19,257 nt of DNA, taken from CAZQQU01 sp964595625. Lineage in GTDB: Bacteria; Bacteroidota; Bacteroidia; Flavobacteriales; Flavobacteriaceae. Positions 5,567 through 14,049 of the stretch are shown piece by piece. The notes under the pieces are model-generated. The model saw nothing but the letters and a program-made list of their open reading frames with translations, made no database searches and was not told the DNA's origin. A program made the position numbers and the translations under genes. Position 1 is the first letter of the stretch. Each line of letters opens with the position of its first letter. Location of the stretch: positions 1 to 19,257 of the forward strand of contig CAZQQU010000021.1 of the NCBI GenBank assembly GCA_964595625.1. Direction: 5' to 3'.

Positions 5567-7036
5567 ATGACTGAAACAGATATAGATAAAACAAACTGGT
5601 ACACCCACCCCACAGGCGACCCATTCGCTGATATTGGCGGATATGTGATTGAATACCTGCAAGAGAAAATGCCGGAAAAATCTGTTATGGAATTAATAGC
5701 ATTTGCCACAGAAATCTATGTCAATAAATGGGATAATAACCTCCATAGTTTTTTCTTAAATTCAACGATTACCCATAATTCCAATAAAGGCAAAAAAGGT
5801 TATGATAAGACATTAGTGTATTATCAAGGGATGTTTACTAAAGCAGAGACAAATAAAGGGATATGGAAATGGGAAAATGAAAAATGGAATTTGATTGATG
5901 CAGAAAAAGGAATGTGCCGAATAACCTCACAGATTGGAAGTGTATTTTATTCTGCAAGAGACAATCATATTATGTCAGGGTCAGCGACATTAATTAACTT
6001 TCATCACGGCTTTGAAAGTGGTCTTCTCATGTCTAAAGAAGCCTTGATAAGAATATTTTTTGTCCCATTGGGTGTGGAACAATTGGGAGATAAAGTAGCC
6101 GTACTTACAAGCAATAAAGCGGAGATTACAAGATATTTTGTCAGAAAGAATGTAGATGAAAACTATAAAAGCATATCAAGCAATGCCTCCAAGTCCATTA
6201 ACCGTTCAGAATTTTCAAATCCTGTAAATGGTATTTTTAATTATGCAGAACAGTGTATTCAAAATGTAATTACAGCAACTTTTAATGAAACAACCGGAAC
6301 AAGCGAAACGAAGAATACCACCTTAAACTTATTTCATTTTACCAATTTTGGAGCAAGTCCCACAATTAATATACTAACCCTCCCGGCTACTGTATTTTCC
6401 TTTTATTCCTATTGTCTTTTACATCACAAGAAAGACTGGAACAATTTTATATTCCGGCAATACAGCAGCTCGAAGTTTAAAAATGCCATATACAATGCCC
6501 AATCTGAACAATGGACAAACAGTAAAGAGCAGTTGGGATTTGACAGTTACAAAACGTGGAAAAACAGGGCATTAGAGTTTTTACTAAATGGCAGCTACGA
6601 AAAATTCAGGAAATTAATATTATATCATAGCAAAAAAGAAATTTTCAATTTTCAAATTGTTGAACAATATCAAATTTATATCAGAAATATGGACAAACGT
6701 ACACTTTCCAAAATATTGGAACTGGCAGATTTCATCATTGAGGACAGCAGTGACGATGAAATTAAAAAAGCAATAACCCGTATCAATGGGCAAAAAACAA
6801 GTAGTGCTCTTAGAAGATATTTGCTACAGTTGGTTGCTGACTACAACAGAAAGCATAGCGACCGAGAGAAGCCATTAATTACAATGGATGAATACGCAGA
6901 ATATTTATTCCCTGATGGTACCTATTGGAATGAGATAAGGGATTTGCTTCTGATTGCTATCTATCAACGTTTGCACGAAATGAATAAGTCGGTAGATGTG
7001 GAATTGGAAGAACCAGATGAATTGGATAATGAATAA
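5567..7036 (+). CDS. cas8b1: Type I-B Cascade large subunit Cas8b1 (Cst1-like)
   Basis: 489 residues, in the large-subunit position of a type I-B operon directly before a Cst2/DevR-type cas7. It fits the Cst1/Cas8b1 class by neighbour identity and by segments such as YSARDNHIMSGSATLINFHHGFESG and, near the C-terminus, ALRRYLLQLVADYNRKHSDREKPLITMDEYAEYLFP. The role in the family is PAM recognition and nucleation of the R-loop in Cascade. Many relatives carry a CxxC...CxxC zinc site in the first third; here only Cys117 (MCRITSQIG) remains, so the zinc site seems lost. It is probably transcribed from the promoter at 5521-5528, which makes it the first gene under the predicted guide-RNA control. 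A 7-codon frame (5551-5574) overlaps its start. Confidence 0.85.
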   Translation: MTETDIDKTNWYTHPTGDPFADIGGYVIEYLQEKMPEKSVMELIAFATEIYVNKWDNNLHSFFLNSTITHNSNKGKKGYDKTLVYYQGMFTKAETNKGIWKWENEKWNLIDAEKGMCRITSQIGSVFYSARDNHIMSGSATLINFHHGFESGLLMSKEALIRIFFVPLGVEQLGDKVAVLTSNKAEITRYFVRKNVDENYKSISSNASKSINRSEFSNPVNGIFNYAEQCIQNVITATFNETTGTSETKNTTLNLFHFTNFGASPTINILTLPATVFSFYSYCLLHHKKDWNNFIFRQYSSSKFKNAIYNAQSEQWTNSKEQLGFDSYKTWKNRALEFLLNGSYEKFRKLILYHSKKEIFNFQIVEQYQIYIRNMDKRTLSKILELADFIIEDSSDDEIKKAITRINGQKTSSALRRYLLQLVADYNRKHSDREKPLITMDEYAEYLFPDGTYWNEIRDLLLIAIYQRLHEMNKSVDVELEEPDELDNE

Positions 7037-7054
7037 TCTTTAAAATTAAATAAA

Positions 7055-8143
7055 ATGAATTTAAAAACACAAGGATTCATCCTCTTGGATGTGGATGTAG
7101 TTGCATTAAACAATGCAGGAAAAAGTACAAGCAGTAATTTCGACAATGCTGTGGGTACAAAGAAAATTTATAAGAACGGTAGGACTTACACATATGTATC
7201 TGGCCAAGCATGGAGGTTTTGGTGGAGGGAAGCGTTGAAAGTAAATCATCGGTGGGAGCTATCGCCTGTCACAAGAGATACTAAAATAGCCTTTACTGAT
7301 GCTGACCCAATTCGATATGCCGACGATGATGTCTTTGGTTATATGAAAGCAGCTAAAGACATTGTAAGAGACGATAAGGGCAATCCCGTATTGGACAAAA
7401 AAGGCAAAGAAAAGAAAGAAGATGTAACAGTAACAAGAGTTTCTCCTCTTAAAAACTCTGTAATAGTCTCTGTTACGAGTGTTTCAACAGTAGAGAATTG
7501 GTCAAGCATGGCGCGCCAAGAAGGGGACAGTGTACCTTATAGTAAAGAAGAATATTCTGCAATAATGAAAGGAATGTTTTCTTTAGATTTAGCTCAAGTA
7601 GGGACTTTTTCAAGTTACAATAAAACGGGTTTTAAGAATCTTACAGACAAACAAAAAGAAACAGCTATTGCAAATGGAGCCATAGAAGTCAATGATCCCT
7701 TCGTAAAAACCAAATCGGGTGAGCAACAAAAATTGGTGCGGTTAGAAAGATCAACCCGGGAAAAGAGAATAGTTGATACAATCGCTGCATTGAAAACAAT
7801 CTCTGGAGGAGCTATGCAGACCAATAATATGGCTGATGTTACTCCGAAATTTATTATTCTCGCTACAACAAACTCTGGGAATCATCCATTTTCGCATATC
7901 GCAGTTGGAGAAGGGCAAAGAAGCGAAAGAGCAGTATTAAATATCGAAGGCATTAAAGAGGTTTTAAACGATTATAAAGACCAGATTCAAGGCGATGTTT
8001 TCATTGGGAAACGTAGCGGGTTTTTAGATGAGTATAATGATGAATTAAAAAAACTTGCTGACGAATTTGAAAATGTAAAACTACTTAGTGTAAATCAGGC
8101 AATTGACCAATATTGCAAACAAGTAAAAACACAACTGCCTTGA
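7055..8143 (+). CDS. cas7: Type I-B Cascade backbone protein Cas7 (Cst2/DevR family)
   Basis: 362 residues. The N-terminus is typical of Cst2/DevR Cas7: FILLDVDVVALNNAGKS, then NAVGTKKIYKNGRTYTYVSGQAWRFWWREAL. The latter is the conserved segment in which the protein contacts crRNA and its neighbour subunit. A middle part with TRVSPLKNSVIVSVTSVSTVENWSSMARQEGD and a late GAMQTNNMADVTPKFIILATTNSGNHPF complete the family pattern. Multiple copies form the crRNA-binding filament of Cascade. It starts 18 bp after cas8 and is followed by cas5 after 1 bp, consistent with one transcript. Confidence 0.93.
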   Translation: MNLKTQGFILLDVDVVALNNAGKSTSSNFDNAVGTKKIYKNGRTYTYVSGQAWRFWWREALKVNHRWELSPVTRDTKIAFTDADPIRYADDDVFGYMKAAKDIVRDDKGNPVLDKKGKEKKEDVTVTRVSPLKNSVIVSVTSVSTVENWSSMARQEGDSVPYSKEEYSAIMKGMFSLDLAQVGTFSSYNKTGFKNLTDKQKETAIANGAIEVNDPFVKTKSGEQQKLVRLERSTREKRIVDTIAALKTISGGAMQTNNMADVTPKFIILATTNSGNHPFSHIAVGEGQRSERAVLNIEGIKEVLNDYKDQIQGDVFIGKRSGFLDEYNDELKKLADEFENVKLLSVNQAIDQYCKQVKTQLP

Positions 8144-8144
8144 T

Positions 8145-8813
8145 ATGGAAGTGTATAAAATTGATATTGAAAGCTGGACGGCGAGTTTTCGCTATCCCAA
8201 CCTGATTAGTGGTATGCAACCTACTTTGGAAGTACCTCCGCTAAGTACAGTGTTGGGGTTAATCAATGCCGCTGCTGGAAAATACCTCAGACATAATGAC
8301 CTGAAAATTGGTTACTATTTTGAGTATGAAAGCGAGGGAGAGGATTTGGAAACCATTTACCAAATCAGCAGTAAAAATGGCAAGCCTACCAATAATGCAA
8401 AATCCAATATCATTTACAGAAAGTTTTTGTTTAATAATTTTTTAAGAATCTATACTACTGATGTTGAAATAAAAAATTATTTGACTCAACCTCATTTCCA
8501 GTTATTGTTAGGCAGAATGAATGATTTGGCTACGGTAACTAATATTTCTGAAAAAGAAGTTTTGGAAAAGAATGAATACAGTTCCAATATAAGAGGACAG
8601 ATAATTCCGTTCAAGTATCATTTACCGGGACAAATTCAAGCTTTACCGAAGTATTTTACAGATGAGTTTCCCCGAAAGAACTTGGGAACAGAACCTTTTA
8701 GCGTGGTAAGCTGCAAGTCCAACAGGATTGAAACCGAATTGCCTACATTTAAAGATATTTTGCCTAATGGTAAGGAGGTGGACATCTTCTTTCATGAGCT
8801 AAACTTTGAATAG
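8145..8813 (+). CDS. cas5: Type I-B Cascade subunit Cas5
   Basis: 222 residues, a RAMP protein. The N-terminal strand with YKIDIESWTASFRYPNLISGMQPTLEVPPLSTVLGLINAAAG is the classic Cas5 signature (SFR...QPTL..PP.ST..GLI.AA). Cas5 caps the 5' handle of crRNA and links it to Cas8. It abuts cas7 (1 bp) and cas3 (0 bp). Length is normal for Cas5t/Cas5b. Confidence 0.93.
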   Translation: MEVYKIDIESWTASFRYPNLISGMQPTLEVPPLSTVLGLINAAAGKYLRHNDLKIGYYFEYESEGEDLETIYQISSKNGKPTNNAKSNIIYRKFLFNNFLRIYTTDVEIKNYLTQPHFQLLLGRMNDLATVTNISEKEVLEKNEYSSNIRGQIIPFKYHLPGQIQALPKYFTDEFPRKNLGTEPFSVVSCKSNRIETELPTFKDILPNGKEVDIFFHELNFE

Positions 8814-11123
8814 ATGACACTAATAGCAAAATCAAAAGATAAAAACAGTAGCCAACCTCCAATAAGCCTGAAAGAGCATATTGAAGATTGCTTATTGGTA
8901 TTTGATTTTGTAAAAAGTGCATTTCCTAAAGCGGCTGAAGTTTCAAGACTTGGAGAAAGGTTTTGGGGTATTCTTAAACTCGCAATTATTTTTCATGATT
9001 TGGGGAAATCACATCGGGAATTTCAGAAATTGCTGAACAGGCAACCTAACCAATGGAAATTTCAACGACATGAATTGTTTTCTATTCCATTTGTAGAAGC
9101 AATCAAAGAGTTGAACGATGAAGTAAGGCATATCCTTAAACTGGTCATTGCAGGTCATCACAAGGATTTTGAAACATTACAGAAACAATTAGCATTCTAT
9201 CATACAGAAAACAATTTTGGAATGTTGCCTGCGGGCGATGAGCAGAAAAGTTTTGAGCAATCGTTTTTAGAAAATGTAACAGTCGATGAAGTTATTCAGT
9301 TACTCGAGGAATTTGATATAAGATTAAGCAATATTAAACCAAACACTCTCGAAGGGCTGATTCGGATTTACAACAAAAAACCTTTTACCGATGAACATTC
9401 GAGCTATCTACAACTGATGCTTCTGTTTGGGGGATTGAAATGGTGCGACCATTTAGGTTCAGCAAAAGTTACTAAGTTGGAAAATCTTGAAACAACAGAT
9501 TTTGACTTTTTAGAAAAGAAGCGTCTGCAACTTAAAAAATCAGGATTTGATTTTTATCAGCATCAAATAGACTGTTCTAAGATTTTTGGGAATTTGATTT
9601 TAACCGCACCAACCGGCTCCGGAAAAACAGAAAGTGCAATATTGTGGTTAAAATCGCAGTTCGACCATTTCGGGCAAGGTCGTGTATTTTATATCTTGCC
9701 CTTTACCGCATCTATTAATGCGATGTTTGAACGTTTAGGTGCTGACCTGGGAAAAGATAAAGTAGGAATGCTGCATGGAAAATTAAGTAATTATCTCAAT
9801 AATTATTTTGACGATTTGCAGTATAGCCTTGATGATAAAAAAGAAAATATTGACACTTTACGAAGCAAATTTAAAAGTATTGCGACTCCTTTAAAAGTAG
9901 TTACGCCTTTCCAGTTATTAAAGCATTTATTTGGATTGAAAGGTTACGAACAAGGTTTTCTTGAAATGACGGGAGCTTATTTGATATTTGATGAAATCCA
10001 TGCTTATAATCCTGAAACATTTGCCCAAATAAAAATTTTATTGGAGCTTTTAATCAATAAATTTCAGGCAAAAGTGATGATAATGACAGCGACTATGCCT
10101 CAATTCTTTTTAAAAGAATTGGAGCAAAGTATTGGAGCATTTGATAGAGTTACTGCAAATGCACAATTATATGAGTATTTCAAAAGGCATAAAGTCATAC
10201 TTAAAGAAGGCTTATTAAGCAATTCGCTTGACGAGATTAAAACAAAGTTGAAAGAAGGCAAAAAAGTATTAGTTGTTTGTAACACCGTTAAATCCTCACA
10301 AAAAGTTTACAAAGAGCTAAAAACTGCGATTGGCAATAACAAATCAGTACTGTTGCATGGTTCATTCTCAGGAGTAGACCGTTCAGTCAAAGAGAAGAAC
10401 TTAAAGGGCGAACAAATTCAATTACTTGTTGGTACACAGGCAATTGAAGTCAGTTTGGATATTGATTATGACATGATTTATACAGAGCCCGCCCCTATTG
10501 ACGCATTGATACAAAGATTTGGCAGGGTTAACAGGAAAAGAGAAAAAGGAATTTGTCCTTGCTATGTCTTTACACAAAATGAGGAAAGTGATTTTTACAT
10601 CTATAACAAAGATATAATTACAAGAACCCTTGATGTACTTCAAAAAATTGAGAAAGAAGGCGGTGTCATTGACGAAAGTTTATTACAAAAAACAATTGAT
10701 GAGGTTTATCCCGATTGGAATGTAACAGACAAAAAAAAATTCGACAACCAATATGCTTATTTAAAAGAAGCATTGAAATTGTTAAGTCCTCTAAAGAAAA
10801 ACAAACATAGTGAAGAGGATTTTTATAAACAGTTCGACGGAATTAAGATTTTACCGCAAGCGAACAGAACTGTATATGATGAATACCTGAATACATTTGA
10901 TTTCATTAGTGCAGAAAGCCAAAAGGTTCAAATCAGAAAAGGGCGATTTGCTCAATGGAAAAATGAAGGTTTTTTAAAGCAAGATATCTCTCTAATTTCA
11001 AACCAAAATAAGTTATTAGAGCAACGAAACTGGCTGACCAATAAAAAATATTGTCCGGATTTGGGTTTGATTGCAGATGAAGAAGATCCATGGATAAAAC
11101 AAGTGAAATTTGGTGAATATTAG
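8814..11123 (+). CDS. cas3: Cas3 helicase-nuclease (HD plus DExH)
   Basis: 769 residues with both Cas3 activities. The HD nuclease shows His22, His61-Asp62 (FHDLGKSH), His86 (RHELF) and His115-His116 (AGHHKDF), the metal ligands. The superfamily 2 helicase shows Walker A APTGSGKT (Lys271), DEIH at 393-396, MTATMP (motif III), VGTQAIEVSLDID (motif V) and QRFGRVNR at 567-574 (motif VI). It unwinds and degrades target DNA after recruitment by I-B Cascade. All motifs are intact. It begins right after the cas5 stop. Since the Cas10 of this locus lacks its HD domain, Cas3 is the only DNA-degrading effector nuclease evident here. Confidence 0.97.
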   Translation: MTLIAKSKDKNSSQPPISLKEHIEDCLLVFDFVKSAFPKAAEVSRLGERFWGILKLAIIFHDLGKSHREFQKLLNRQPNQWKFQRHELFSIPFVEAIKELNDEVRHILKLVIAGHHKDFETLQKQLAFYHTENNFGMLPAGDEQKSFEQSFLENVTVDEVIQLLEEFDIRLSNIKPNTLEGLIRIYNKKPFTDEHSSYLQLMLLFGGLKWCDHLGSAKVTKLENLETTDFDFLEKKRLQLKKSGFDFYQHQIDCSKIFGNLILTAPTGSGKTESAILWLKSQFDHFGQGRVFYILPFTASINAMFERLGADLGKDKVGMLHGKLSNYLNNYFDDLQYSLDDKKENIDTLRSKFKSIATPLKVVTPFQLLKHLFGLKGYEQGFLEMTGAYLIFDEIHAYNPETFAQIKILLELLINKFQAKVMIMTATMPQFFLKELEQSIGAFDRVTANAQLYEYFKRHKVILKEGLLSNSLDEIKTKLKEGKKVLVVCNTVKSSQKVYKELKTAIGNNKSVLLHGSFSGVDRSVKEKNLKGEQIQLLVGTQAIEVSLDIDYDMIYTEPAPIDALIQRFGRVNRKREKGICPCYVFTQNEESDFYIYNKDIITRTLDVLQKIEKEGGVIDESLLQKTIDEVYPDWNVTDKKKFDNQYAYLKEALKLLSPLKKNKHSEEDFYKQFDGIKILPQANRTVYDEYLNTFDFISAESQKVQIRKGRFAQWKNEGFLKQDISLISNQNKLLEQRNWLTNKKYCPDLGLIADEEDPWIKQVKFGEY

Positions 11124-11128
11124 TGACT

Positions 11129-11656
11129 ATGACCATCAACGCTACGCTTATCAACCTTTACAATGTTTGTCCTCGAGAATGTTGGTTTCACGCAAACGGA
11201 ATTAACATGGAGCAGACCTCCGATTTGGTGGCAGACGGAAAAGTAGTCGAGGAAGAATCCTATTTACAGCGAAGTGATAAATACTCGCAGATTGAGCTTA
11301 CTTATGATTACAAGGGAGTTTCATTAACCGGAAAAATTGATTTTTATGATACCAAAAACAAAATTATACACGAAACTAAACGTGGAAATAAAGTAGAGCA
11401 AGCCCATATTTGGCAAGTAAAGTTTTATTTATGGTTGTTGGAACTCAATGGAATTGAAACAGAAAAGGGTATCATAGAATATCCAAAGTTGCGAGAAAGA
11501 GAAGAAGTATATCTGGATGAAAAGGATAAAGATTATCTAAAAAAAACAATTGAAAGTATTAAAACATTAGTCAAACAATCAGAATGCCCTCCCGTGCTTA
11601 ATACAAAAATTTGTAAATCATGCAGTTATTATGATTTTTGTTATGCGGGGGAGTAA
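11129..11656 (+). CDS. cas4: Cas4 iron-sulfur nuclease of CRISPR adaptation
   Basis: 175 residues from the ATG at 11129; a GTG at 11123 overlapping the cas3 stop is the alternative. Cas4 is a RecB-type exonuclease that trims and orients prespacers and selects PAMs with Cas1-Cas2. Visible are the first cluster cysteine in LYNVCPREC, the nuclease motifs GKIDFYDTKNKIIHETKRG (Asp and the E-x-K) and QVKFYLWLLE (Gln of motif QxxxY), and the C-terminal CKSCSYYDFC supplying three more cluster cysteines. The gene normally precedes cas1-cas2 directly; here about 6.1 kb of csm and csx genes lies in between. Confidence 0.95.
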   Translation: MTINATLINLYNVCPRECWFHANGINMEQTSDLVADGKVVEEESYLQRSDKYSQIELTYDYKGVSLTGKIDFYDTKNKIIHETKRGNKVEQAHIWQVKFYLWLLELNGIETEKGIIEYPKLREREEVYLDEKDKDYLKKTIESIKTLVKQSECPPVLNTKICKSCSYYDFCYAGE

Positions 11657-11661
11657 CGAAT

Positions 11662-11685
11662 CAAATAAATTATTAAAATATGAAA
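11662..11685 (+). repeat. Duplicated translation-start region, copy 1 (cas10)
   Basis: The 24 nt ending in ATGAAA of cas10 are matched at 23 of 24 positions by the 24 nt at the start of csm3 (13420-13443). The core reads AAATAAATTATT, then A (G in copy 2), then AAATATGAAA. Both copies place an A/T-rich tract without Shine-Dalgarno sequence before the ATG. Confidence 0.7.
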
Positions 11686-12990
11686 AAATACATTGTAAAA
11701 GGAGATTTATCAGGGATACAGAATTTTATTTTCGATGTAAAAAGTGATGGTGCAGCTAAAGAACTGAAGAAAAGGTCAATCTATATTACTGAGCTTACCA
11801 AAAAACTATTGAATGAGGATAAAGAGCGTTTCAATAATAACTTTAATGTTATTTACGACGGTGGTGGAAACTATTTTGTGGAATTTGATTCTGATGAAGA
11901 TGTAGAAAAAATCAATGATTATTTTCAAGTAAAAAGCACAAACTATATACAAGACGATATACTTCCATTTTTTGCTGTTGCGCCTTATGAAAATAGCTTT
12001 TCTCAAGCAATGCAAGATGTGAATATCGAAATGCTAAAAGTAAAGCAAAGAAGGAAAATCCCACTAATTCCTTATCAATATCAAGAAAAGAAAGTAGATG
12101 AAATTAAGAAAGGTAATGGTATTAACTACCACTTCCCAAAAGATAACGAAGGCATGCCATTGGATTTTGATAAAATGGCTGAGAGAGGACCTGGCGATGA
12201 TAAACTTGCTGCTTTGAAAATCGATGTGGATCATTTAGGAATGGTTTTTAGAAACCGTGAGAAAGAAGAATATAAAGCTCTTTCAAGTAGTCTAACAAGA
12301 TTTTTTGATGAGGATTTATTGAGATTAATTAAGTCTAATGATTATTCAGATCAAGTATATGTAGTTTTTTCGGGAGGGGATGATTGTTTTTTAATCGGTT
12401 GTTGGCACACGATGATTCATTTAGCGGTAAAAATTCGAGATGCGTTTTCTGAGTTAAATGATAATTTGAAGTCTCAAGTAAGTAGTTTAGAAAGTGAAAT
12501 TACACTCTCTGCTGGATTAACTATTTTTCCTCCAAAATATCCTATAAAGCAAATTGCCGAAGAAGCAGAAAGTTTTTTAAATAAAGCAAAGCGTGAGGGA
12601 AGGAATAAGATTACATTATTTGGATATGCTTTAAGTTGGGATGATTATAGAAGTGTACTTGAACTTAATGATCAATTATTTGATTTAGTTAAAAAAGGCG
12701 AGTCAAAAAGTTTGATTCACAGAGTAAGGTCATCTGAACTAGGCTATTTATCCATTCAAAATAGAATTAAAAATAAAGGATTATTGGATTTGCCAAAAGT
12801 TTGGAAATTAAAATATTATTTACGCAATGTGAAGAAGGATAATTTACCAGAAGTTGAAAAGCTTTTTAATGATTATTCCAAAAGTTTAATCGATGACTTT
12901 ATGGCCAAGGAAGTTAAAACTAATCCAATAAAATATCCTATAGCTGCAAGATTAACGGAATTATTACTAAAAAATAAAAATTATGAATAG
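11680..12990 (+). CDS. cas10: Type III-A Cas10/Csm1, HD-less, with intact cyclase motif
   Basis: 436 residues, far below the roughly 750 of usual Cas10/Csm1. It starts directly at the first palm domain (KGDLSGIQNFIFDV, then VIYDGGGNYFVEF), so the N-terminal HD DNase domain is absent. The linker holds no zinc-type cysteine pairs. The second palm has ALKIDVDHLGMVF (Asp182 and Asp184) and SGGDD (232-235), the active site that makes cyclic oligoadenylate from ATP. Helical domain D4 follows (SAGLTIFPPKYPI, then AKREGRNKITLFG). Expected role: on target RNA binding, synthesise the second messenger that activates the CARF-HEPN protein downstream. It lies 23 bp after cas4, leaving no room for a lost HD portion. 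It overlaps csm2 by 8 bp. Confidence 0.92.
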   Translation: MKKYIVKGDLSGIQNFIFDVKSDGAAKELKKRSIYITELTKKLLNEDKERFNNNFNVIYDGGGNYFVEFDSDEDVEKINDYFQVKSTNYIQDDILPFFAVAPYENSFSQAMQDVNIEMLKVKQRRKIPLIPYQYQEKKVDEIKKGNGINYHFPKDNEGMPLDFDKMAERGPGDDKLAALKIDVDHLGMVFRNREKEEYKALSSSLTRFFDEDLLRLIKSNDYSDQVYVVFSGGDDCFLIGCWHTMIHLAVKIRDAFSELNDNLKSQVSSLESEITLSAGLTIFPPKYPIKQIAEEAESFLNKAKREGRNKITLFGYALSWDDYRSVLELNDQLFDLVKKGESKSLIHRVRSSELGYLSIQNRIKNKGLLDLPKVWKLKYYLRNVKKDNLPEVEKLFNDYSKSLIDDFMAKEVKTNPIKYPIAARLTELLLKNKNYE

Positions 12991-13426
12991 ATCACACAAA
13001 CGCAGACAACAAGGAGAAAGGAAGGAACCAACCTCCTTTTTAGATTTAGGTCAGGAGTTGCACAAAAAGTATTTCGGTGAAACAAATGTCCTATCGTCAT
13101 TTTCAGATGCTTCAAAAGCAGACGAACTGATTAATAAAATAGAAAAATTAGTGTCTGATGAAGCAGAATATTTATCTGCTTCTCAATTAAGAAATGTTTA
13201 TGATAAAATTATTAGTGCTAATGACCTTATGGCACTCAAGATGATTCGCCCTCAATTGGCTTATATGGCTGGTAGAGTATCAGGTAAAGATGTATTTAAG
13301 ATAAAATCATTTCTCTCATTTATAGATTATTTGATCAAAGAAACGATAGAAGAAAGTTTAGATACTTTTAAAAAATTCATGGAAATGATTGTTGCTTATC
13401 ATAAATATCATAGTAAAACCAAATAA
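12983..13426 (+). CDS. csm2: Type III-A small subunit Csm2
   Basis: 147 residues, all helical by composition. The pattern SASQLRNVYDKI, then LKMIRPQLAYMAGRV, then FKKFMEMIVAYHKY matches Csm2: an R near the first helix, the KP.LAY.AGR motif, and the closing F..F.E.IVAYHK helix. The first 30 residues are basic and polar (SHKRRQQGERK) and probably disordered. It builds the inner filament of the Csm complex along the target RNA. Its start overlaps the end of cas10 by 8 bp, suggesting coupled translation. Confidence 0.88.
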   Translation: MNRSHKRRQQGERKEPTSFLDLGQELHKKYFGETNVLSSFSDASKADELINKIEKLVSDEAEYLSASQLRNVYDKIISANDLMALKMIRPQLAYMAGRVSGKDVFKIKSFLSFIDYLIKETIEESLDTFKKFMEMIVAYHKYHSKTK

Positions 13427-13443
13427 ATTATTGAAATATGAAA
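13420..13443 (+). repeat. Duplicated translation-start region, copy 2 (csm3)
   Basis: Second copy of the 24-nt sequence found at the cas10 start (11662-11685), with one substitution. It spans the last bases of csm2 through ATGAAA of csm3. Confidence 0.7.
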
Positions 13444-14049
13444 CTAATAAATACAAAAAAAATAGCAGGAACTATTGAAGTTAAAACAGGACTGCACATT
13501 GGAGGCGCTAAAAACACTATGGATATTGGAGGTTTAGATTCTCCAGTAATTAAAACACCAACTGGTGTGCCTTATATTCCTGGGAGCAGTTTAAAAGGGA
13601 AAATCCGCTCACTTCTTGCACTGAAAGAAGGATCTCTTGATTTTAAAGATGAATCAACAGTCATGCATAAAATGTTTGGCTATGTGGGTAATAAAGAGCA
13701 AGATGCTAAGTTGGCAAGAGTAATCTTTAGAGATGCATATTTAGATAATGAGGAATTTGATAAAATGTTTTCAGACGCTGTGTTAGAAACACCTTATACA
13801 GAGGCGAAATATGAAAACACTATTGAACGTGCAACTGGAAAAACAATTGGTGGAGGTCTAAGACAAATTGAAAGAGTCCCAGTGGGTGCAAAATTTAATT
13901 TTGAAATTATTATCAATCAATTTGAAGGGGATGATTTAGTGGAAATGGAAAGAAAGTTAAAAGAAGGAATTGAATTGTTAGAAAATAATTATTTAGGTGG
14001 TAGCGGAACGAGAGGCTACGGAAAAGTAAAATTTATTTACAATGAATAA
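13438..14049 (+). CDS. csm3: Type III-A backbone ribonuclease Csm3
   Basis: 203 residues, a RAMP protein. GTIEVKTGLHIGGAKNTMDIGGLDSPVIKTP contains Asp34 in the loop that carries the target-RNA-cleaving Asp in Csm3 (Asp33 in the Streptococcus protein). PYIPGSSLKGKIRSLL is the diagnostic RAMP segment. A Gly-rich loop near the end (NNYLGGSGTRGYGKVKF) is also typical. Several copies form the crRNA filament and cut bound RNA at 6-nt intervals. It starts 11 bp after csm2 with the duplicated start region. Confidence 0.94.
   Translation: MKLINTKKIAGTIEVKTGLHIGGAKNTMDIGGLDSPVIKTPTGVPYIPGSSLKGKIRSLLALKEGSLDFKDESTVMHKMFGYVGNKEQDAKLARVIFRDAYLDNEEFDKMFSDAVLETPYTEAKYENTIERATGKTIGGGLRQIERVPVGAKFNFEIIINQFEGDDLVEMERKLKEGIELLENNYLGGSGTRGYGKVKFIYNE

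Noticed and set aside
11123..11128. GTG start of cas4 overlapping the cas3 stop.
   Set aside because: Possible, but the ATG at 11129 gives the usual Cas4 N-terminus; kept only as an alternative.
11657..11679. A frameshifted HD domain of Cas10 upstream of its start.
   Set aside because: Only 23 bp separate cas4 and cas10, and cas4 is intact to its C-terminal cysteines.
11828..11835. GTTTCAAT, the reverse complement of the repeat handle, inside cas10.
   Set aside because: An 8-nt match within coding sequence, with no neighbouring repeat sequence; chance.
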